Positions 1 to 11,900 of a stretch of DNA of 64,000 nt are shown here, piece by piece. The notes beneath the pieces were generated by a model, which was not told the DNA's origin, searched no databases, and saw only the letters and a program-made list of their open reading frames with translations. The stretch's first letter is position 1. Each line of letters opens with the position of its first letter. Origin of the DNA: Sanderia malayensis. Lineage: Eukaryota > Cnidaria > Scyphozoa > Semaeostomeae > Pelagiidae. A program made the translations under genes and the position numbers. The stretch is from the NCBI GenBank assembly GCA_013076295.1, contig RQOL01000855.1, positions 3,162,001 through 3,226,000 of the forward strand, read 5' to 3'.

Positions 1-150
1 GTATCACAAATTAATCTTCATTGATTATCGCACGGTTTCATATCAGACCAATAAGATATATCTTCCTATTTTATAATCACAAGAACAATTAAATAAAGCT
101 TATCGTTGTTTGATTTAATATAATTCGTGTGTTTAATTTAACTGTATTTT

Positions 151-2088
151 TTACCGAAATTTAGCAGAGTATATACATGGAACAGTACTATTGTTATTGT
201 TGGGTGAGTTGTTGTTTCGTGCTTCTAACACGTCCACCCATCCGAATCGGTTAAATTGCATTAAGGATCTCTTGGCTGGCTCTTTCACGTTGCCCTTTGG
301 GCTGGTAGATGTACCTTCTTTAACATTGAAACTGCAAGAAGACTCGAACAACGTTAGATATTATGAATGCGAAACATGAATGTTGTATGTCCGGGGAAAG
401 AAATCTCAAGATGACAAGAACCTTTGTAACATGGAATGAAAATCTTTCCATAATGAAAGAAGAATTATGGATGAGGAAGGAGTATGTGCAAGAGGGAAGA
501 ATACTCGAGACAGAAGAAGCATTGGTGAAAGAAACTACTTTTTAAGCTCCTCCGCAACGTCCTGCTTACTCGATTGCGTTGCTTAATGTATCGAGAACTG
601 CTTACCTCGAGTCATCTGCGAATACTGAATCATTAATGTCACGATTTTTAAGCTGCTTTAAAGAGCTATCTGCAACCAAAGTGTAAGGTCGTTAGAAAAC
701 ACTCTTAGTTAGTTTTGCTCCTGGTCATTCATTACTAATATAAGTACTAAGTAGTTAGGTTTAATGGAAATCGTGAGTCTATTTAGCATTGAGCAAAGTA
801 AACAGTTATGTGTGAATATGACCAGTCATGGCAGGAACCTTACTTGTATTTGATATATCATTTCGTGCATATGAAATCGTCAAGCTGTTGTACATGTATG
901 GCTGATCACTTGCACAAGTTTTGTCAGCAGTGGTTGTTCTTCTTCCAAATGCAATTGTGTCTTTGATGTTTTGTTTGATTATTTCGTATTTCTTTTCAGA
1001 TTTCACTCGTTCATCCTTAGTTATGGCTGCAAAGAAAAATATCCAATGAACATGCATCAAGAATTGTAACATCTTTAGTCACACAGGGAGTCAAGCAAGA
1101 AACACAGCAAACCTGATTCAACAACTGGGGGGAAGGTGTAGTGATAAATTGAAGTGACAATACATGAGAGACAGTTTGTTGGGTTAAGAAGATGCATGAG
1201 ACAACTAAAAATGTCACCACACCTTGTCTATCAAGAATCTTCAATGACTTGATGGTGTGTATGACGTAGATTCTGTAATCGTAATCTTGAGTAAGCGGGT
1301 TTCCAAATAAATCTGAAAAGTGAAGAAAATTGCTGGAATGATGGGTGCATATGTTATTACTTTTCATGGGAGCTTACGTTATTTTGCTATATATACAAAG
1401 CAACAAGGAAAAGTTTGGAAAATTTTGCAATTGATAGCAGCAATAAGCATCTTACTCAGGTTTTCCAAGTCGAGGATGTTTCGTAGTTCGTGAATGACAT
1501 CTGTGAGAACTGTAAGCTGGTTTCTCTGAAGCAGAAGGACCTTGAGGCAAGCCAAATGCTGCAATGCTCCATTTATGTCAACGAGCATATTGTTCTGAAG
1601 ATATAGCTCTGTCAAGTGATAGTTGCTATCAAGACCTTTGATGCGACGAAGCTACAATAAAAAAAGTCACTGAAATCTCTATTATATCCCCTATGATAAT
1701 AGGTTTATGATAAATTGATATTGACAGGAAAGCATAAATTATCAGGGGGCTAAGTGTATACCTTGTTGCCTTTAAGCCATAGTATTTGAAGATTTTTGAA
1801 TCTTGACAGGTCTGGAACTTCAGTAATATCCCTGTTGAGAGAATACTTATCTAAGCACATAATCTAAGATGAAGGATATTATCAAATTATATTGGCCAAG
1901 GGTGGCAGAGTCTTACTTGTTTGCAAGATAAAGTTCTTCAACATCAAAATCTCTTTTGATTCCTTGCTCTTCGATGCATTCTTTGATGGCCTTAAAATTG
2001 AAAGCAAGAGTTTCTTAAGTCCCATAACTAGAGAATCATTAATAAATATTGACAATTTGACACAGTAACTTACCATCGAGGCTGCCAT
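151..2088 (-). CDS. LRRC72: LRRC72 orthologue, leucine-rich repeat protein (8 exons)
   Basis: Exons, in transcription order: 2088-2074, 1990-1917, 1831-1762, 1651-1456, 1312-1223, 1026-844, 669-606, 331-151. All have GT-AG junctions and consistent phase, giving 290 aa. Visible features: an N-terminal segment IKRDFDVEELYL, leucine-rich repeats (ILWLKGNK, LTELYLQNN, LKVLLLQRNQL), the LRR cap GNPLTQDYDYRIYVI ending in LDRQ, the motif IKDTIAFG and a C-terminal AKRSLMQFNRFGW block. The order and about 287-residue length match vertebrate LRRC72, which I compared from memory. The start is the first ATG of a 15-nt coding exon. ATTAAA-like signals lie about 20-35 bp past the stop. The biochemical role of the family is not established; LRR domains bind proteins. 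It is head-to-head with NAE1. The 64-nt seventh exon (606-669) is the least conserved but is required by phase. Confidence 0.88.
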
Positions 2089-2497
2089 AATTATGTCCCT
2101 CAATCACTGCAGGTTAAAATGTCATGTAAAAAAATAAAAACAAATAAAAACAAATGCACAATCAGCTGAGCATGTTGTTTAGAAGCCAATCTCGCTTCCA
2201 GGTTGCTATGGATGAACACGAAAAAGAGGCAAAGAGGCCTAGCTGCCCATCCTTTCTTTTCATCAATTCGCAATTAGGATTCCTATAAAGCAGCTTCCTT
2301 CCAATCAAATACAAAGCCAATTTGAGTTAAATAGAGTTTTAGAGACAGAAGTCTGTTAATACGAGCTTCTTTTTAAACATAGGATTAATGAGGCAGTAAA
2401 AGATTTTTACATTGCATCCATTGTGATTGTCCCTTAGGCAAAGATTTGAATGCCGGTGTAAGGTATACCCTTGTTGTTATAATTAAAAGCTTATTTT
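2089..2497. promoter_or_regulatory. Bidirectional promoter interval between LRRC72 and NAE1
   Basis: These 409 bp separate the start codons of two divergent genes, so both promoters and 5' UTRs must lie here. I see no clear TATA box and no open frame. The extent is inferred from the start codons only. Confidence 0.6.
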
Positions 2498-5400
2498 ATG
2501 AGTACTCATAATGCTTTTTGGACAATGAAAAGAAAAGAACCCGAAGAAGAGCCTAGTATCCAGTCAATTGCAAAAATGTCAAGAGCAAGCACGGAAAATC
2601 AAGTTTCTTCATCGAGTGATAAGAACAGTATGAAATATGACAGACAACTGAGGCTTTGGGGTGACCATGGCCAGAGAGCTCTGGAGAATGCAAAAGTTTG
2701 CCTCATCAATGGAACAGCTGTTGGAGTGGAGACTTTGAAAAGCTTAATTCTGCCAGGTATTATGTGTTATCTAAGCTCTCGTAGAGTTTTAAGCCATGTT
2801 TAATCAATCTTTATCATAGTTTGTAAGATTCTATTTTATCTTTTATTCCAGGTATTGGAAAGTTTGTTATTGTTGATAATGAGATGGTGAAAGAGGAAGA
2901 TCTCGGAAACAAGTAAGTGAGCTTTAATGCATTTCATCACATAAGCACCAACTATACATGATTTTTTATAGAGTATTGCTACATAATATTGAATTAGATT
3001 TTCATTGCTGGTTTTTTATTGCATTCCAGTTTCTTCTTAGAGCAGGATTGCCTTGGAAAGGTACCTATGATATTCATGTCACTATCTATTGTCTATCTGT
3101 CATCATTTATTGTCTATTTGTCACCATCTATTGTCTGTATGTCATCATCTATTGTCTATATGTCATCAGTCTATTGTCTGCAAGCATGCTAAACTTACTT
3201 ATCTACAACAGCTGTGAGCTACTCTGTTTGAACAAAGCATTTCACTCTCTAGCCAAGAGCTCATTGCACCTGCAAGTTGCTGCAAGAACTCAATGATGAT
3301 GTTATAGGAAGCTCTTTTGTTGAGGTATTTTTATAAGACAGTTCCTTTGGTAGTATTCTAGATGCAGTTGAATGCTGTTGCCCATTCTGTACCTCATTGT
3401 TGTAATATCATGCCAAAATAGGGTTCAGTGCTCACACCAAACCAGTATTCATGCTAATCCAGTGTCCAGTGTGCCTTCATTTGTTTGCATGATTTGATCA
3501 TGTTATGTCCTCAGGATCCTAGTGAACTGGTAGAAAATGATCCTGAGTTCTACAAACAGTTCACAGTTGTGATTGCATCTGGTGTAAAAGAAAGGTAAAC
3601 AAATCATCAATTGCGATTTTCTACGAGTCATTGATAACTCACAGGTTGATGGTTTGCCAATGATGTTGCATAACAACTTTGCTTTCTTTCTAGTGATTTG
3701 GTTAAGCTGTCAGATCTTCTGTGGCGTGCCAACATTCCGCTGCTTATCTGCAGTTCTGTTGGATTCCTTGGTTATATCAGACTTGTGGTTAAAGAACACA
3801 CAGGTTTGCTTCCATGCAACATTTTTCATTCACCAGCATTTTACTGGTGATTGCATGGGCCTCTGTGGAGAAACTGATGGCACATGAATTGAAAAGACAT
3901 ACATTGAGCTTAATTTTTATCTTTTCTTGTTGCAGTTGTTGAAGCTCATCCAGATAATAGTCATGATGACTTACGACTGGACAAGCCATTTCCTGGACTA
4001 ATTCAATACATGAATGCAATGGATTTGGACAATATGAATCATCAGGTAATTGCATGAAACAATGCAGTGAAACATCCAGATAATGGACATTTATGGGACC
4101 AATAATTCCTTTGCATAAGTTTCTGTTGTAGAGAAGCTCTTTTGTGAAACAATTGTTGATTTTGAAAACTTTGTCCAATTGCTTAGAATTTACCGCCAGA
4201 TGTACCTGTTCATAGAGGTTCCATAATATGATTACAAATGTGTCTTGCTGGATGGAGTACGGCAATAATATTATTGAAATATTTAATGGTGAGGTAGCTG
4301 AACTGATGATTCTTTGTGTTGTTCTCTTTGTAGGATCATGCCCATACTCCATATCTTGTCATCATTTACAAGTTTCTTGAAAAATGGAAGCAAGAGGTGC
4401 GCAGTTATCTTTGCTACGCTTGATATTCATATTGATAGCGAGTTGTTGCCAATTTTCTTCAGTGACAGTGTTAATCTCTTCATTTTACTTGGGTCTTTTA
4501 ATTTTACAAAGTAAAACGCTTTCAATAAAGTTGCTATCATCTCTGGTTCACTCGCTGTACACGTTGATAGCTACTCATCCGTTGGAATTGACAAAGAATT
4601 GACGTTTGAGTAAGACCTAAATATTTAATATCGTATTTTTCAGCACGCTGGTCTTCCACCAAAGAATTTCAAAGAAAAGAAGGAGCTTAAATCAATGATA
4701 GCAGCAGGTGATGGCTGCCATCATTGCTTTAAGACATTGAATCGTTGCATTGGTGGATGATCGTGATGTCATCGTCTTTTTGTTATCTTTGCTTTGAAGG
4801 TGTTATGAAGAATGAGAATGGTATTGAGGAGCTTGAAGAGAATTTTGAAGAAGCAATAAAAAACGTCAACAATGTTTTGGTTCCAACCAAGGTAAATTGA
4901 AGAGCTAAGACAAGTTCAGACCAGCCTATAAATGCGATGTCCTTAAGGTTCTTTAAGGGAAATGAAAATGCTATTGGACAATTCTGCATTTTAGGTTCCA
5001 AGTAATATTGAAGAGATCTTCAATTCACGTCGCTGTGAGCATCCATCCGAACCAGTAAGCTCTGTTTAACGTTGTTTGGCCTTATTTTCCTTGATTTTTG
5101 TGTGTCTTTAAGCTCCATCTGTCTTGATTCTACTGCGTTACAATATGAACTATGCTATGAACCTCGTGTGATAACTGTGCACTGGCATCTGTTGTTCAGT
5201 CCTCCCCTTCTCTCCAAGTTATGAATACAATAAGCTTCTAACTTTTTATTCAGACTTGCATGTCAAACTTACGATTGTTGTGGCTTCCCTTCTAGAACAT
5301 GAATTTCTGGATCATAGCCAGAGCAGTGAAGGAGTTTTTAAATTCAACAGGTACTTATACTGGCTAATTCGAATAGCGTGGCAGACAGTGACATAGGAGC

Positions 5401-7582
5401 CCCGGGGGTCACGTACCCCTCCCCCACTTTTCTGCTGTACATGAAACATGCCCCTTTATGAATAAGAAATCTGCCCCCTCCTGAGTTCAAATACGTATCA
5501 TATGTCACGTCCTTTTTGTTGTCTTGCCTCCCTCACTTTTTTGCACGTTCCATGCAGTTGATTTTAGTTATCCTTTGCAGTATATTCGTTATAATATCTT
5601 GAATTTTATAACCTTCAGGTTGTCTGCCTTTGAGAGGCTCCATACCAGATATGTTTTCCGATTCGGCAAGATACATCCAGCTACAGAGTGTGTAAGTGTG
5701 ACGTCATTGCTAACGTTTTTTTGCGTCTTTGCAAATTTGCTGGTTGCACGCATGTATCCATTTCATCCTCCTCCACAGCTACAAGAACCAAGCAGCTAAA
5801 GACGCCGCAAGTGTTTGCGAAATAGTTCAACAATGTCTTATCGACATGCAACTGGTATATAGTGTTCATGTTCATCCTATCTTTGATGCATAGCATAAAT
5901 GATTCCATTGATATCGAGTACTTATTTAAGAATTTTCCCAGCAGATAAGCAAATAGTTAATTTGTCTTTATGCTTAATTGTGTGATAAATGCTTTGCTTG
6001 TATACAGGAAGAAGATTTGATTTCTGAAAATGAAATAAAGACATTTTGTAAGTCTTTTCTTTCATATTGACATGGTGTGCAAGAAATGTTCATTGAAGAA
6101 CATGAACCAAATTATTGCCTTAAACACTGTGATTTATTTTCTTCTTCACAGGCAAGAATGTGCATTTCCTGCATGTTACACATGGACATCCTCTCGTAGA
6201 CGAGATACGCTACCATAACGAAGGAGATTGCAGTAATATAGGTAAGGAAGATAACCACGAGATGATACGTAAGACTGTTTTAATATCAATAAGCATTGTA
6301 TTGGATGTAAGCACCATTTAAATCATGTTTTGATTTTCTATTCTTCAGCTGAACTGATTGGTGATGATGAAGATTCGCCTGGAATGCTGTACTTGATTCT
6401 TAGAGGAGTGAATGCATTTAAGGAGCTGAAGAAGAGAATGCCAGGTATTTTGTTGATGGGTGAAAATGAATCTATGTCTGGTAAACACTCGGTTAAATCT
6501 ACTCTTGCCTGCTTAAACTATACTCTATCTGGCTGGCAACCTGTGATTATATATAAGACTAATGGGAATTATACTGCTGATAGACAATTGAATCTGTCCG
6601 GAAAGCTCGGGTGAATAGTAGGTTGAATGTACTTCAATGCACACGCCATAGATTTGTACCTTCTGTTGTACTCCCACTTGGTTGAGTGATGCTCAATTCG
6701 ACTGACAATTTGCATATCGTAGATTCACTATTATTTCATGCTCAATGCTACAATGATATACGCAATAAGCTGTAGTATGAATTACTTTGTTTTTAGGCGT
6801 TATTGACGAGGAACTGGAAGAAGATTTTGCCCAGTTGAAGGCAATACTCAAGGACACTGCAGAGGCTCTTCATGTTCAGGTTTACGTCAAAGATGAACTT
6901 GTTAAAGAGATGTAAGTGCATTAAACACACATAGACGCGATACATGATAGATGTATTTATTATATAGTGGAATTTTGATTTATCGTTTCATAGGGACGAG
7001 CTGAACATCGGATCGGGCCACTTTAATATCATTGTTATTCAATTCATCACATAAGAAATGCTTCCTTTACCCACTATGAGCACCAGTGGGTAAATGACTA
7101 TGAAAATATTTTGCAGTCTGTTTAACGAAACTCAGAATCACGGAGAATCAATCTTTTTCCTTCTGTACTTCTACCATGATTAATTCCTATATTCTATTGT
7201 GAACAATTATACAATGTCATGTAGTATTGTCACCTAAGAGTCTACTGGCAGGAACAGACGAAAGCTAGATTCGCTATAGTGTTGTGGCGGTAGCATTCGA
7301 CTTGATGTTTTCATTCGTTCTTTCTTATAGGTGTCGCTGCGGAGCTTCAGAACTGCACACCATAGCTGCTTTTATTGGAGGTGTGTAATGGTATTGACTA
7401 ATCGATTGATTTATTGATTCGTGATGCATCGATTATGATTTGTAAGATTTTCTGCTTTCTTTCCGACAGGCATAGCTGCACAAGAAGCCATTAAAGTCAT
7501 AACAAAGCAGTTTGTGCCGATGACTAACACGTTTATTTACAATGCTATTACCGAAACATCGCTGACATTGAGCAACAGCTAA
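2498..7582 (+). CDS. NAE1: NEDD8-activating enzyme E1 regulatory subunit (NAE1/APPBP1), 20 exons
   Basis: Exons: 2498-2756, 2852-2912, 3030-3060, 3253-3324, 3515-3594, 3694-3803, 3936-4045, 4334-4396, 4644-4707, 4800-4891, 4995-5054, 5296-5350, 5619-5691, 5779-5854, 6008-6047, 6152-6241, 6349-6444, 6797-6911, 7331-7380, 7470-7582. All junctions are GT-AG and phases agree, giving 569 aa. Diagnostic segments are [14 protein letters not shown] near residue 48, [36 protein letters not shown], and the C-terminal [11 protein letters not shown] and [15 protein letters not shown]. With UBA3 this subunit forms the heterodimeric E1 that adenylates NEDD8 for cullin neddylation; the NAE1 chain carries no catalytic cysteine. 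The N-terminus is about 35 residues longer than human. ATG 2525 is an alternative start that removes nine residues. It is intact and expected to be housekeeping. Confidence 0.96.
3078..3182. repeat. 21-bp tandem repeat in NAE1 intron 3
   Basis: About five imperfect copies of a unit resembling ATCTATTGTCTATATGTCATC lie inside the intron between 3060 and 3253. The repeat also keeps a plus-strand frame open, but it is not coding: the flanking exons splice cleanly around it. Confidence 0.8.
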
Positions 7583-7964
7583 GATAGAAGAGTAACAGAC
7601 ACGCGCAGTCAGCATTTCCATGGCATCAAATTTTTAAAACTTTATTTTCTTTGTTAAATAATATAATCTAAAAAACCAAGTTAAGTAGCAGTCGGTAATG
7701 CATATTCTTATGATGTATAGCACGGAATATATTTAGTTAATATCTTATTGCGCGCAAAGGGGGCGTGCTTACTGATTGCGAGCACTTTTGTGATTTTCGT
7801 CTAATGTCCACGCATATTTTTTTGCTTATGGCTTCATTACCGCTGTTCAAGTGCATCCGAGATTCATAAAAACACGTGCCTACCTCTTTTCCACCAAGAC
7901 CTTGCATCACATCTTCACATCTTCTAAAGACTAGAACTTACGACAATATTATGTGTGTGACTTT

Positions 7965-8075
7965 TAACTTGATCGGTAGGGCGTCGGTGTGGCAGGCCAT
8001 AGGTCGTCGTTCGAACCCCACCAAGTCACCAGACCTGATCAATATGTTGTTGTGGCAGCTCAGAACTATGTGCAA
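7965..8075 (+). repeat. tRNA-derived SINE fragment
   Basis: The stretch reads GGTAGGGCGTCGG, then TCGTTCGAACCCC (B-box-like), then GTTGTGGCAGCTCA. The same order of motifs occurs on the minus strand at 13200-13300, where the A box is intact. Two related copies within 6 kb support a SINE family. The A box of this copy is degenerate, so it is probably inactive. Confidence 0.6.
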
Positions 8076-8099
8076 TATGCCTTAGTCATTGTGCAATAA

Positions 8100-8290
8100 A
8101 AATGTACAATGTTTTATAGTTTATTTTGCGAATATTATTAACAGTTGAGCAACCTTCGAGACAACAAATCAAATTTAAAATTCTCAAATTTCCAAGACCA
8201 CACCTTGGAATTATAAGTCCAATAAAGTGTGTCAAAGACCAAACTAAAGCTAGACCTCTGTAAAGGTTCGTTACTGTTAGCACAGTCAGT
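8100..8290 (-). repeat. Dispersed repeat family copy 1 (unnamed)
   Basis: Read on the minus strand it contains TTTGGTCTTTGACACACTTT, ATAATTCCAAGGTGTGGTCT and a tail CAAAATAAACTATAAAAC. The same ordered blocks recur at 12630-12800 and 47570-47765 on the plus strand. No terminal inverted repeat or coding capacity is visible. Confidence 0.6.
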
Positions 8291-8902
8291 ATGGGAGCAT
8301 GTTTGTCTCTTCTTAGGCTCGAACTTGAATCCTGAGCCAGTGCATACAATCTTACTTTGTCAGCGAAGCGACTCGTAACTTATCTCATAGCTAATAATTA
8401 TTTTCAATTTAACTCAGCTCAAGTCCACATCAGTGAAAACTGCTCAATTTAACCTGCGTTAATAAATATTTTATTAAAATAATGATAATGGCTGACGTGA
8501 TAGACATTTTTCTTGACACTTGTGTGGTAGTTCGAGTCTAGTTTCCGATATGTCAAACACAATGATGTACATAATTGATCAAACAGCACACTGCAAAACC
8601 GAAGAAACCAGTCTTGGCAACCGCCTCAGAACGTATCAGTTGTTCTTCTTCTTAAGTATATTTATTAGATAGCTTTCAGGCATTTATAGCATATACACCA
8701 ATGAGCGTTATAAAACAACATAGTGATATGGGGACTCTCACTCTGTTCGTCTCCAAGGATTTATAGGCCACATCTTTATTGGCCACCGATCACGTGGCGG
8801 CAATATTTACGTTTGACTTCCTCTTCCTGCTTTGCTTGGCTTTTTTCTTCCGTTCAAAAACAAGTAGTCAGTCAGAACGAAATGCATCTTTGGGATGATG
8901 TG

Positions 8903-11900
8903 ATGACGTCGTTGTTGAAGCACTTGTCTTGTTCATCATCGACCTGCCTTCTACTCTCGTTTCTTTTTCTTTTTGATAAGATGTCGTCTGCTGTAGCAGT
9001 AGAGAAGAGGTCTTTTGTAATTGACTACGAAGAAGACTGCTTTCTCAAAGATGGCAAACCGTTCAGGTACATCTCGGGTTGCATGCACTACTTCAGGGTT
9101 CCGAGATTCTACTGGAGTGACAGGCTAAAGAAGATGAGAGCTGCTGGACTGACTGCTGTAGAAACGTAAGTAAGTCCATCACACATTCACCTTGGACACC
9201 TTGTGGTGCAGCATGTTTACGGTGCACTGTGCAGCATATTTCCCCAGACAGTAATACATAAACTCATGCAATCCACAAATTTACTTCATGTTAGTCTGAA
9301 TTACATAGTGTATGTTCACTATTGATAAACTAACATTTAATGAAGTATACAATACAATACTAAATGAACCTGTCCTCTTCAGACACACCCATACTAAGGT
9401 GGGCACTGTCATGACAAACAGATTCCTGGATTGCTTGTATTTGTCATGGTGACATCATTCTCTGACAAAGGTCTGAACAATATAGACATTGCACTTATTG
9501 CTGCTCAAAAGTGGTTTGGTAAAAAGAGCTCTTCTTATTAAATTGAATTTCTACTTAATCGTATGTGTGATTGTTAATTTTTCAGGTATGTAGCCTGGCA
9601 AGTTCATGAATCTGTGCAAGGCAAATATGATTTCAGTGATGATAATGACATTTTTGAGTTTATTCGGTTGGCACAGCAGAATGATCTTCTTGTCATTCTT
9701 CGTCCTGGTCCATTTATTGATGCTGAAAGAGATTTTGGTGGACTTCCTGCATGGCTCTTGAAGAAAAAAGACATCACCTTGAGGACTTCTAAAGATGAAT
9801 TCTACATGAATGCTGTTGGCACGTGGTTCTCGTATTTGCTTCCAAAGCTGAAGAATCTTATTTATTCTAATGGCGGTCCTATTATCATGACGCAGGTATT
9901 TGATCTCGGCTTTAATTTAACATAAGCCCACTTTGCTTTCTTAACCTTGCATTGAGGTATATGGAGATCAACAACTGTTTATCAAGTCCATTACCATTGA
10001 AAGGGAGGGTAGTCAGAACAAGTTATGAGAGCCCAGACCGTCAATAACCCTGAAATGGACCTGGGGATGCTTTTGAACTTTAAAAACGTTTGAAAACTCT
10101 TAATTGCTTTTTAATTGTGGAGCAAATCCAAGTGAAGTCTTTTTTCAGAAACTCATGCCTCAATTTTTCTTGCATTGATCAGCTGACCTCTGCATTGACC
10201 TCTTTCAGGTTGAGAATGAGTATGGAAGCTACCACGCATGTGATAAAGTTTATTTGGAATTTTTGAGGCATCTGTTTCTGAAGCACCTTGGAAATGACAT
10301 AATTTTGTTCACTGTGGATGATGGTTTTAGAGAAGGTGAAATTGAGTGCGGGAGTCTTCCTAGTCTTTTCAAAACGGTCGACTTTGGACCGACAAAGGAT
10401 GTGACACATGGATTTGATCAACTGAGAAAAGCTCAGCCAAAAGGACCTCTCGTAAGTAAGTTTGGTGTAATTGCATGTTTTACTTGGAGTTTCGTTCATG
10501 TTTGCATTTTTGTAGAAGCATTACAAATTTTTGCAGATGAATACTGAGTATTATACAGGACACTATGACCAATGGGGAGATCCACACAACACCAGAAGCA
10601 CTGAATTGGTTGTTGACAAATTAGACTTGATTCTGCAGCAAAATGCTTCAGTTAATATGTAAGCAAGAAGCAACTATCTTTCAACAGTCATTGCTGTCCA
10701 CGTCCGTCCACGTTTCCATCAAACAGTATTAGAAAGCAGTTTCAGAATTTTCTAATACTGCTTGTTGCAAGAGATTTGTCTATAAGAATCTGTCTATTTT
10801 GCATTGAGCCTATTTTTCAAACAATTTAGGCTTATGTTTCTTCCATTGTTTTGATAGTCTGAAGGTTTTTATAAAAGTAGGTTCTTACATGTAGGATTTA
10901 TTACAAGAGACCTCTTTATGTTTCAAATACATAGTTTGTATATGTCACGGTCTTAAGAGACTTATTTGTTCTTATTTTTTTTTCTAGGTACATGTTTGAA
11001 GGAGGCACCAGTTTTGGTTTTATGAATGGAGCTGTTATTACCAAAGAGGGTAATTTTGTTCCAGAGACCACAAGCTACGATTTTGACGCTCCACTTTCAG
11101 AGGCAGGCGATCCAACAGAGAAATATTACGCCATCAGAAAGCTCATATCAAAGTACCAAGAACTTCCCAAGGTCCCCGTACCTGGCCCAGTACCAAAAGC
11201 TGCTTATGGAATATTTCCAATTACCAAGGTAGTTACGCGGCGTAGATTTTTGATGCAACGGGATTTGGGTATAGGGAAGCCATCAGGTGTAATGAACGAA
11301 TGAGCGTGTGGTCAGTTGAAGCTTAGTATATTTTCGGCGTAATGAAATCGTAGAGTGTAGCAAACGTAAATAGTTCAACGTTCTCTATTCTGAGTTTCTC
11401 CACTACACAGCATTAATGATAGAATTGTTAGAACTTTATCATTCGAATTTTTTTCGTTTCTCTTCAGATGCTATCATTATTCGATGCCTTGAAGTATCTT
11501 GCACCAAGTGGACCAATCAAATCGAAGTATCCAAAGACCATGGAAGAAATTGATCAGCCATACGGTTTTGTATTGTACAGAGCGAGCGTTGCAGAATTGC
11601 TGCAGAGCGTTTCTACGGAATCTGGCAAAGCCATGCTGAAAATAGATAGCTTACACGACCGCACTGTTGTTATGGTTGACGAGGTATTATGCTCCATTGA
11701 TGTATGAGGTTAGGCATTGTCACGTCATGTATTCAAGTATTCTACTTTCTTATTTCATTGGTTATTGACTTGGCTTTTTAGCATTATCAAGCAACAATCA
11801 ACAGAAGTGACAATGTGGCTTTGGAAATTGATGTTGGAAAGCAGATTGATATTCTGGTAACGAGGTTTTTTGTCTTTTCATTTTAATAATTTATACTTTA

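Larger units (their letters stand above)
7583..8902. other. Intergenic interval NAE1 to GLB1-like
   Basis: No gene is supported here. The interval holds the NAE1 3' UTR, a SINE-like element, an AATAAA at about 8093, a copy of a dispersed repeat on the minus strand and the upstream region of the beta-galactosidase-like gene. Confidence 0.7.

Noticed and set aside
363..545. Plus-strand 60-codon frame near the left edge
   Set aside because: Lies in an LRRC72 intron on the opposite strand, no domain, no splice context.
5396..5520. C-rich patch in a NAE1 intron (GAGCCCCGGGGGTCACGTAC...) as a possible exon or element
   Set aside because: The flanking NAE1 exons join in phase without it, and I see no inverted repeats or second copy.
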